Shown: positions 27,137 to 32,696 of the stretch, piece after piece
Layout: the number at the start of each line of letters is the position of its first letter
Numbering within the stretch: position 1 is the first letter of the stretch
Source: Verrucomicrobiia bacterium
Lineage (GTDB): Bacteria; Verrucomicrobiota; Verrucomicrobiia; Verrucomicrobiales; Akkermansiaceae
DNA length: 32,696 nucleotides
Direction of reading: 5' to 3'
Assembly: GCA_030430455.1 (NCBI GenBank)
Contig: JAUIJB010000047.1
Span: 1-32,696, forward strand
Translations under genes and position numbers: made by a program
Notes under the pieces: model-generated
Told to the model about the DNA's origin: nothing
What the model saw: the letters and a program-made list of their open reading frames with translations, nothing else
Database searches by the model: none

Positions 27137-28675
27137 ATGCCGATCCAGCGCGCCCTTCTCTCCGTCTCCGACAAGTCCGGCCTCGCCGACTTCGCCAAGG
27201 ACCTCCACGACATGGGGGTCGAGCTGCTCTCGACCGGTGGCACCGCCAAGGTCCTGCGCGAGGCGGACCTGCCGGTGATCGACGTCTCCGAGTTCACCGG
27301 CGCGCCGGAGCTCTTCGACGGCCGGGTCAAGACGCTCCACCCCAAGGTCCACGGCGGCCTCCTCCACCGCCGCGACGACAAGGATCACGTCGCCCAGGCC
27401 AAGGAGCACGGCATCCCCGCCATCGACCTCGTGGTCGTCAACCTCTACCCCTTCGAGGAGACCATCGCCAAGCCCGACGTCAGCCTCGAGGAGGCGATCG
27501 AGAACATCGACATCGGCGGGCCCTCGATGCTGCGCAGCGCGGCCAAGAACTACAGCAGCGTGACGGTGGTCACCGACCCCGCCGACTACGCGCGGGTCAT
27601 CGAGGAGATGCGCGAGCACGACGGTTCGACCACCCTCGGCCTGCGCGAGCAGATGGCGGTGAAGGTCTTCCAGCGCACCGCCCAGTATGATGGGGCGATC
27701 TCGAACTTCCTCGGCCGCTGCCAGGACAGCGGCTGCAGCTACTCGCTGAGCCTGCCGCTCGACATGGAGCTGCGCTACGGCGACAACCCCCACCAGAAGG
27801 CCGCCCTCTACGGCGACTTCAGCAAGTGCTTTACCCAGCTCCAGGGCAAGGAACTGAGCTACACCAACATCCTCGACATCGAGGCCGCCGCGGACATGAT
27901 CCTCGACTTCGTGCGGCCGACGATCGGCATCCTCAAGCACACCAACCCCTGTGGGGTCGGCCAGGACGACGAGGACCTGCGCGAAGCTTGGAAGCGGGCC
28001 TTCGAGACCGACCGCCAGGCGCCGTTCGGCGGCGTGATCGTGTGCAACCGCCCGCTCACCGAGGGGGTCGCGCGGATCATCTCCGAGATCTTCACCGACG
28101 TCATCATCGCGCCTGACTACGAGTCCGGCGCGCGGGCGGTGCTGCAGAAGAAGAAGAACCTGCGCCTGATGAAGCTCAACGAGGCCTACCTCTCGGCCAA
28201 GAAGGCGCCGGTGCTGAGGTCGGCCCCGGGCGGGCTGATGGTCATGGACCGCGACCACACCGCGCTGGGCCTCGACGACCTCGAGTCGAAGGTGGTCACC
28301 GAGCGGCCGCCCAGCGAGGAGGAGATGCGCGCGATGCGCTTCGCCTGGCGGGTCGTCAAGCACGTCAAGTCGAACGCCATCGTCTATGCCCGCGCCGACC
28401 GCACGCTCGGCATCGGGGCGGGGCAGATGAGCCGGGTCGACAGCTCGCGCATCGCGGTCTGGAAGGCCGGTGAGGCGGGGCTCGACCTGAAGGGGTCGGT
28501 GGTGGCCTCGGACGCCATGTTCCCCTTCGCCGACGGACTCGAGGCGGCGGCCGAGGCCGGCGCCACCGCCTGCATCCAGCCCGGCGGGTCGAAGAACGAC
28601 CAGCAGGTCATCGACGCCGCCAACAAGGCGGGCATCGCCATGGTCTTCACCGGCCACCGCCACTTCCGGCACTAG
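27137..28675 (+). CDS. purH: Bifunctional AICAR formyltransferase / IMP cyclohydrolase
   Basis: The product is 512 residues, the standard length. It catalyses the last two steps of de novo IMP synthesis in the cytoplasm. The N-terminal IMP cyclohydrolase domain (about 1-195) shows [39 protein letters not shown] and [16 protein letters not shown]. The C-terminal AICAR transformylase domain has [16 protein letters not shown], the catalytic Lys-His pair K267-H268 in [25 protein letters not shown] and [12 protein letters not shown]. The ATG at 27137 gives a family-like N-terminus ([15 protein letters not shown]). There is no obvious ribosome-binding site. A 13-bp tandem duplication follows in the spacer before pdxJ. 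Confidence 0.98.
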   Translation: MPIQRALLSVSDKSGLADFAKDLHDMGVELLSTGGTAKVLREADLPVIDVSEFTGAPELFDGRVKTLHPKVHGGLLHRRDDKDHVAQAKEHGIPAIDLVVVNLYPFEETIAKPDVSLEEAIENIDIGGPSMLRSAAKNYSSVTVVTDPADYARVIEEMREHDGSTTLGLREQMAVKVFQRTAQYDGAISNFLGRCQDSGCSYSLSLPLDMELRYGDNPHQKAALYGDFSKCFTQLQGKELSYTNILDIEAAADMILDFVRPTIGILKHTNPCGVGQDDEDLREAWKRAFETDRQAPFGGVIVCNRPLTEGVARIISEIFTDVIIAPDYESGARAVLQKKKNLRLMKLNEAYLSAKKAPVLRSAPGGLMVMDRDHTALGLDDLESKVVTERPPSEEEMRAMRFAWRVVKHVKSNAIVYARADRTLGIGAGQMSRVDSSRIAVWKAGEAGLDLKGSVVASDAMFPFADGLEAAAEAGATACIQPGGSKNDQQVIDAANKAGIAMVFTGHRHFRH

Positions 28676-28714
28676 GGGGGCGGCGGGTCGGTTCCTGATG
28701 ACCGTTGACGCTTG

Positions 28715-28740
28715 AGCTCCCCCGGCCAGCTCCCCCGGCC
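28715..28740 (+). repeat. Exact 13-bp tandem duplication in the purH-pdxJ spacer
   Basis: AGCTCCCCCGGCC occurs at 28715-28727 and again directly at 28728-28740. It is intergenic, and no function is evident. Confidence 0.85.
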
Positions 28741-28789
28741 GTTTGGGGCGATGGATTGACCGCGACCCAGCTCCGTTGTACCGACTTCC

Positions 28790-29530
28790 ATGCTTCTCGG
28801 CGTCAACATCGACCACGTGGCGACCTTGCGACAGGCGCGCTATGCCTTGCTGCCGGACTCGCCGAACGCCGAGCCCTCGCCGCTCGTCGCCGCGATGGAT
28901 GCCCGCGAGGGCGGTGCGGACTCGATCACGATCCACGTCCGTGGCGACCGCCGCCACATGCAGGACCGTGATGCCTTCGAGCTGCGTCGTGCCTGTCCCC
29001 TTCCGCTGAACCTCGAGCTGGGCGTGACGCCGGAAATGGTCGCCCTTGCGCTCGAGCTGAAGCCGGACTTCGCCTGCCTGGTTCCCGAGAAGCGCGAGGA
29101 GGTCACCACCGAGGGCGGGCTCGATGCGGCGGGGCGCCTTGCCGAGGTGAAGGCGGCGGTCAAGCAGCTGCAGGAGAAGCAGATCCGGGTCTCGCTCTTC
29201 ATCGACCCGGAGATCGACCAGGTCGCGGCGGCCGCCGAGATCGGCGCCGAGATGATCGAGCTGCACACCGGGTGCTTTTCCAATGCCGTCAATGGCGGAC
29301 TGGAGGCGGAGATCAGTCGCCTGCGGGCCGCCGCCGAGCGGGGCCATGCGCTCGGCCTGCAGGTGAACGCCGGTCACGGGATCAACTACGCCAACCTGCG
29401 CCGGCTCGACGAGGTGCCGCACCTGGCCGAGCTGAACATCGGTCACGCGCTCGTCTCGCGCGCCCTGCGGGTCGGGATGACCGCGGCGGTGCGCGAGATG
29501 AAGGAGGCGATGGAGACCTACCCGGGATGA
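28790..29530 (+). CDS. pdxJ: Pyridoxine 5'-phosphate synthase
   Basis: The product is 246 residues, the usual size. It condenses 1-deoxy-D-xylulose 5-phosphate with 3-amino-2-oxopropyl phosphate, the ring-closing step of DXP-dependent vitamin B6 synthesis. The TIM-barrel landmarks are all present: LGVNIDHVATLRQAR, DSITIHVRGDRRHM (with the phosphate-binding HxRxDRRH pattern), LNLELGVTPEM, CLVPEKREEVTTEGG, VSLFIDPE, IELHTGCF, VNAGHGINYANL and ELNIGHALVSRAL. The ATG at 28790 puts the conserved N-terminal strand first. Its stop overlaps the acpS start (ATGA), reproducing the pdxJ-acpS order known from enterobacteria. Confidence 0.98.
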   Translation: MLLGVNIDHVATLRQARYALLPDSPNAEPSPLVAAMDAREGGADSITIHVRGDRRHMQDRDAFELRRACPLPLNLELGVTPEMVALALELKPDFACLVPEKREEVTTEGGLDAAGRLAEVKAAVKQLQEKQIRVSLFIDPEIDQVAAAAEIGAEMIELHTGCFSNAVNGGLEAEISRLRAAAERGHALGLQVNAGHGINYANLRRLDEVPHLAELNIGHALVSRALRVGMTAAVREMKEAMETYPG

Positions 29531-29946
29531 GCGTGTTCGGGATCGGGATCGACGTCGTCGAGGTGGCGCGGATCGAGTCGTCGATGGCCGAGTTCGGCGA
29601 GCGCTTCGCCGAGCGGGTCTTCACCGCCGGTGAACGGAGCTACTGCGAGTCCCAGAAGCGCCCGGCCATCCACTACGCGGCGCGCTTCGCCGCGAAGGAG
29701 GCGGTGGCCAAGGCCTTCGGGACCGGCATTGGCGGCGAGCTCGGCTGGCTCGACATGGAGGTGCTGCGCAAGTCGAGCGGCGAACCCGAGCTGCGGCTCA
29801 GCGGCAGGGGCGCCGAGCTGGCGACGCGACACCGGGTGGCGCGGGTCATGATCAGCCTGACCCACGCCGAGCACTACGCCGCTGCCAATGCGGTCGCCCT
29901 GACGGGCGGAGACGACAAACTGGAAGACGACAGACGACAGACTTGA
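29527..29946 (+). CDS. acpS: Holo-[acyl-carrier-protein] synthase
   Basis: The product is 139 residues. It transfers 4'-phosphopantetheine from CoA to the serine of acyl carrier protein, activating fatty-acid synthesis. The magnesium ligands are D9 in GIGIDVVEVARI and E58 in RFAAKEAVAKAFGTG; both are intact, and VMISLTHAEHYAAANAVAL is the usual C-terminal strand-turn-strand. The conserved domain ends near residue 126. The last 13 or so residues (GDDKLEDDRRQT) are encoded by AGACGAC repeats and look like a recent, probably unimportant extension. The start overlaps the pdxJ stop (ATGA). It converges with kamA, with two hairpins in between. Confidence 0.95.
   Translation: MSVFGIGIDVVEVARIESSMAEFGERFAERVFTAGERSYCESQKRPAIHYAARFAAKEAVAKAFGTGIGGELGWLDMEVLRKSSGEPELRLSGRGAELATRHRVARVMISLTHAEHYAAANAVALTGGDDKLEDDRRQT
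29910..29942 (+). repeat. AGACGAC heptamer repeats inside the acpS 3' end
   Basis: AGACGAC occurs at 29910-29916, then, after 8 nt, in tandem at 29925-29931 and 29932-29938, plus a partial copy AGAC. The TGA stop of acpS follows two bases later. Confidence 0.75.
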
Positions 29947-29974
29947 GCGGCTGCGCCGCGGAGCCGTGCGGCTC
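29947..29974. terminator. Two small hairpins between convergent acpS and kamA
   Basis: GCGGC-TGC-GCCGC (29947-29959) is followed by GAGCCG-TG-CGGCTC (29961-29974). Both stems are perfect and lie between the two stop codons, as expected for a bidirectional transcription end. There is no T-run, so this is tentative. Confidence 0.4.
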
Positions 29975-29995
29975 ACTGGCTCACTGGCTCACTGG
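29970..29995. repeat. Octamer tandem repeat containing the kamA stop codon
   Basis: GGCTCACT occurs three times (29970-29977, 29978-29985, 29986-29993). On the coding strand this is repeated AGTGAGCC, which encodes the last residues of kamA (SEPVSQ) and its TGA. Confidence 0.8.
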
Positions 29996-31193
29996 CCCGC
30001 TCCTTGAGTCGCTCGACCTCGCTGGCCGGGACGGGAGTCGGGTCGGGATACTCGAATTGTTCCTGCTGGAAGTTGCGCAGGGTGATCCGGCCGGGCTCGC
30101 GCTTGACGACGTAGTCCGGGTTGATCGGGATCTTGCCGCCGCCGCCGGGCCCGTCGATGACGAACTGGGGAATGGCGTAGCCGGTGGTGTGGCCACGCAG
30201 GGCCTCGATGATGTCGACCCCCGTCGACACCGGCGTGCGCAGGTGGGACGAGCCGGCGATCAGGTCGCACTGGTAGAGGTAGTACGGCCGCGCCCGGCAG
30301 CGCAGGAGCTTCTGCACCAGGATCTTCTGCGTCTCCGCGTCGTCGTTCACCCCGCGCAGCAAAACGCTCTGGTTGCCGAGCGGGACGCCGGCATCGGCCA
30401 GCCGGCCGAGCGCGTCGCGCACCTCGCTGGTGAGCTCCTTCGGGTGGTTGCTGTGGATGGAAATGAACAGCGGGTGGTACTTGCGCAGCATCGCGCACAG
30501 GGCCGGGGTGATGCGCTGGGGCAGGAAGATCGGGATCCTGCTGCCGATGCGGACGAACTCGATGTGCGGGATCGCGTGGAGGCGGCTGAGGATGCGCTCG
30601 AGCTTGCTGTCGGAAAACAGCAGGGGGTCGCCGCCGGAGAGCAACACGTCGCGCACCTGCGGGGTGCGCTCGAGGTAGCGGAAGGCCGCCTCCCACTGGG
30701 TCTCCAGGTGCTGCTCGCCGACGCCCGAGACGACCCGCGAGCGGGTGCAGTAGCGGCAGTACGAGGCGCAGCGGTCGGTGACCAGGAATAGCACGCGGTC
30801 CGGGTAGCGGTGGACCAGGCCCGGGACCGGCATGTGCGAGTCCTCGCCGCAGGGGTCGCTGAGCTCCTCGGGGGCGGACCAGGCCTCCTCGAGCCGGGGG
30901 ATCACCTGGCGGCGGATCGGGCAGGCCGGGTCGTCGACGTCGATCAGGTTGAAGAAGTGCGGGGTGATCGACATCGCCAGCTTGTTGCCGGCCAGCAGCA
31001 CGCCGGCACGCTCCTCGTCGGTGAGGGTCATCCGCGCCTCGAGCGCGCCGAGCCCGGAGATGCGGTTCTTGAGCTGCCACTTCGGGTCGTTCCAGTCGTC
31101 ACGGGAGACCTCGGGCCAGTGGCCGGGGGCGTGGGAACGGAACTCGGAGAAGGCAGGGGCAGCGGAGGAAGCAGAGGAAGGAGAATCACCCAT
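29973..31193 (-). CDS. kamA: Lysine 2,3-aminomutase (KamA-family radical SAM enzyme)
   Basis: The product is 406 residues. It is a PLP- and SAM-dependent radical enzyme that converts L-alpha-lysine to L-beta-lysine. The radical-SAM Cys triad is C142-x3-C146-x2-C149 in DRCASYCRYCTRSR, and SGGDPLL follows. The substrate and cofactor residues match the Clostridium subterminale enzyme in identity and spacing: D310 (YQCD), D347 (QFVID) and K354 (GGGGK, the PLP lysine), with gaps of 37 and 7 as in D293/D330/K337. This supports true lysine aminomutase chemistry rather than the EpmB-type. The C-terminal cysteine-rich tail of the clostridial enzyme is absent. The ATG at 31193 is used; the frame stays open upstream into the tRNA but that part has no family match. 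No beta-lysine acetyltransferase is adjacent. Confidence 0.9.
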   Translation of the reverse strand: MGDSPSSASSAAPAFSEFRSHAPGHWPEVSRDDWNDPKWQLKNRISGLGALEARMTLTDEERAGVLLAGNKLAMSITPHFFNLIDVDDPACPIRRQVIPRLEEAWSAPEELSDPCGEDSHMPVPGLVHRYPDRVLFLVTDRCASYCRYCTRSRVVSGVGEQHLETQWEAAFRYLERTPQVRDVLLSGGDPLLFSDSKLERILSRLHAIPHIEFVRIGSRIPIFLPQRITPALCAMLRKYHPLFISIHSNHPKELTSEVRDALGRLADAGVPLGNQSVLLRGVNDDAETQKILVQKLLRCRARPYYLYQCDLIAGSSHLRTPVSTGVDIIEALRGHTTGYAIPQFVIDGPGGGGKIPINPDYVVKREPGRITLRNFQQEQFEYPDPTPVPASEVERLKERASEPVSQ

Positions 31194-31373
31194 GGAGTCG
31201 GCGGATGATAGAACGTGCTGGGAACCTGTCAAATGGGGCGGAGGGGCGGGTGACCCGACGGGGCGGAGGGGCGGCGGAAGTGCCGGGCTGGAGGGGTGGG
31301 CGAGTTGCCGGGGCAGGGCGAGTCCTTGGTGGCCTCCAGGGCGGCCACCAGAGGGGCCTGCGGGGGGCTGGAG

Positions 31374-31446
31374 TAGGGCCGGCGGGACTTGAACCCGCAA
31401 CCAAAGGATTATGAGTCCTCTGCTCTAACCATTGAGCTACAGCCCC
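31374..31446 (-). tRNA. tRNA with anticodon CAT (tRNA-Met elongator or tRNA-Ile2)
   Basis: The 73-nt cloverleaf on the minus strand starts GGGGCTG. The D-arm is GCTC-AATGGTTA-GAGC, the anticodon arm GAGGA-CTCATAA-TCCTT, and the T-arm GCGGG-TTCAAGT-CCCGC; the acceptor closes with CGGCCCT and A73. CCA is not encoded. The CAT anticodon fits either elongator methionine or the lysidine-modified isoleucine tRNA. The 8-nt D-loop and the TTGGTTG variable-region context resemble Ile2, but this does not settle it. The first and last acceptor pairs include G-T wobbles. It lies 181 bp upstream of the kamA start and 55 bp after the DUF481 stop. Confidence 0.93.
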
Positions 31447-31501
31447 GCGGGATGGAGGCTTCCACAGCGGAAAGCCCGAGGCAATGCCGGAGGAGGGTGG
31501 G

Positions 31502-32593
31502 CTACAATTCGAGGCCGAGGAGGAACATCAGCCGCAGGTCGTTCTGGTTCGGCAGGGTGCCGTCGGCCCGCCGGGTCGGCTCCTGGACGTAGTCCCAGAT
31601 CAGCGAGACGTCGAAGTCGAGGTCGTCGGTGAGTTCGAACGAAAGTGAGTTCTCGAAGCGGTGGCTGTAGAGCCCGGCACTCTCGCGGGTCAGGCCCATG
31701 CGGTAGAGGCTGGTGAAGTCGACGTGCTCGTTGACCTCGGTCGAGAACTCGCTGTTGAAGGTGGCGGCGAGCGAGGACTCCGTCCCCGAAGAGCCGGCCA
31801 GGACGGTGTCGAGCTCGAGATACTGGTAGGCCGGGCCGGCGACGATGCGCCAGTCGGTCCTGGCGTTGTCGATGAGCTCGTAGCCGATGCCGGCACCGAC
31901 GATGCCCCGGTGGGCGATGTTCTGGAAGGGGTCGCGGTAGTACTCGAGGCCGACCGGCCGGACGAAGAGCCGGCGGCTGAGATAGCGGTCCCAGCTGTAG
32001 GAAATGCGGTGGTTGTTGGCATACTCGGTGCCGTCGGTCTTGCCGAAGTTGCCGAGATAGTCGAACTGCATGCGCGACAGGGCGGTGATCCGGTCGAGCT
32101 CGATGCGCGCGTTGTAGTCGACCTGGCTGGTGTTGCCCTCGCGCAGGTTCGCCCCGATGGCGACCTTGCCGGACCAGTTGTCGCCCTCGCTCTCGCCATC
32201 GCTGGCGATGGTGACGAGGCGGTCGACGGGGGCGATGGTTTCGCCGCTGTCGCGCCGCCGGACCTCGCCTTCGCCGATCTCGAGGCGGTCCCGGGTGACC
32301 TCCAGCTCCTGGCGGTCGCGGACCAGCCCGTCGACCTTCTCACCGGTCTCGTAGCCGACCCGGAGCTTGCTGGACGTGCGGACGAACTTGATGTCGTCCT
32401 CGTCGAGGGTGAGCAGGCCGAGGACGTCGCTGTCGAAGACCAGCTCGTTGTCGAGGTAGCGCTCGACCGATCCCTTGAGCCACTCGCCGGAGTTCAGCTG
32501 GACCCAGTCGAAGCCGTCTTCCGGCGGTGGCGAGGGGTTCCAGGCGGCGAGGGGCAGGGTCAGGGCGAGGAAGGCGGTGGCAATTCGGGGCAT
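31502..32593 (-). CDS. DUF481 (YdiY-like) outer-membrane beta-barrel protein
   Basis: The product is 363 residues with an N-terminal signal peptide (MPRIATAFLALTLPLAAW). Residues about 25-130 form a small beta domain (VQLNSGEWLKGSVERYLDNELVFDSD). From about 140 to the end comes a DUF481 barrel of alternating polar/aromatic strands: WSGKVAIGANLREGNTSQVDYNA, HRISYSWDRYLSRRLFVRP and GIVGAGIGYELIDNARTDWRI. It ends in LRLMFLLGLEL, a C-terminal strand like those of outer-membrane proteins, although the last residue is Leu rather than Phe. Function in this family is unsettled; an outer-membrane location is inferred. The ATG at 32593 directly starts the signal peptide. It appears monocistronic, with the tRNA downstream on the same strand. 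Confidence 0.9.
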   Translation of the reverse strand: MPRIATAFLALTLPLAAWNPSPPPEDGFDWVQLNSGEWLKGSVERYLDNELVFDSDVLGLLTLDEDDIKFVRTSSKLRVGYETGEKVDGLVRDRQELEVTRDRLEIGEGEVRRRDSGETIAPVDRLVTIASDGESEGDNWSGKVAIGANLREGNTSQVDYNARIELDRITALSRMQFDYLGNFGKTDGTEYANNHRISYSWDRYLSRRLFVRPVGLEYYRDPFQNIAHRGIVGAGIGYELIDNARTDWRIVAGPAYQYLELDTVLAGSSGTESSLAATFNSEFSTEVNEHVDFTSLYRMGLTRESAGLYSHRFENSLSFELTDDLDFDVSLIWDYVQEPTRRADGTLPNQNDLRLMFLLGLEL

Positions 32594-32696
32594 GGTGGGG
32601 TCAGTGAAAGCGCCGGGATAAACCGGCTTGGAACAGAGAATGAAAGAGTCTCACAGAGAAGACGCAGCCAGTCACTCTGGCCACGAACCCTACGCT
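32594..32696. other. Upstream region of the DUF481 gene at the window edge
   Basis: This 103-bp stretch is non-coding as far as visible. It should hold the promoter of the DUF481 gene on the minus strand, but I see no convincing -35/-10 pair. Confidence 0.4.

Noticed and set aside
28705..28780. TTGACG or TTGACC elements before pdxJ as promoter boxes
   Set aside because: The matching -10 hexamers are poor or wrongly spaced (14 bp), so I do not call a promoter.
31194..31400. Upstream extension of kamA to the ATG at 31400
   Set aside because: The extra residues are Pro/Gly-rich with no family match, and the frame enters the tRNA gene, so this is chance open frame.

Overview
The window is GC-rich bacterial chromosome (about two-thirds G+C by eye) carrying mostly housekeeping genes. 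The organism is probably a member of Verrucomicrobia, possibly a marine Verrucomicrobiales. That is an inference from several features: a giant secreted protein built from choice-of-anchor-D and pre-peptidase C-terminal repeats with a short Asp-rich C-terminal motif, a pair of helical-repeat proteins of a kind common in that phylum, a DUF255/YyaL-type protein, an addB-addA pair, and palindromic repeat families in the spacers. Good Shine-Dalgarno sites are rare, so several starts rest on homology or on start/stop overlaps.

Layout. 1-1620: end of sucC, then sucD (succinyl-CoA synthetase, TCA cycle). 1621-2281: non-coding, with a REP-like inverted repeat and a candidate promoter. 2282-8452: a 2056-residue exported metzincin-type zinc protease. 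8582-11160: two related membrane-anchored helical-repeat proteins. 11180-14488 (minus): a diheme c-type cytochrome-like protein and a PhoX-like protein, separated by a hairpin. 14727-18057: a NifS/IscS-type cysteine desulfurase and a thioredoxin-fold YyaL-type protein, separated by a 112-bp heptamer tract. 18084-19221: a REP-associated tyrosine transposase (RAYT) between two palindrome arrays. 19285-25563: addB-like, addA-like and tag, all overlapping and surely co-transcribed, forming a DNA-repair operon. 25564-26208: non-coding, with an inverted pair of REP-like hairpins, two adjacent hairpins and an AT-richer islet. 26209-29946: a fumarylacetoacetate-hydrolase-family enzyme, purH, and the overlapping pair pdxJ-acpS. 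29973-31193 (minus): a lysine 2,3-aminomutase. 31374-31446 (minus): a tRNA with anticodon CAT. 31502-32593 (minus): a DUF481 outer-membrane barrel protein.

Two things stand out. First, the RAYT gene sits between two same-orientation arrays whose lengths differ by exactly one 82-bp unit, and each array is bounded by the same 25-nt hairpin cap in inverted orientation with a GGAG foot. This is a REP/RAYT system in a phylum where it is less described. Second, short tandem repeats of 7-9 bp begin at or inside the stop codons of at least five genes (sucC, sucD, cysteine desulfurase, acpS, kamA). This suggests that gene ends in this genome grow by slippage. No CRISPR, prophage, defence island or biosynthetic cluster was seen.
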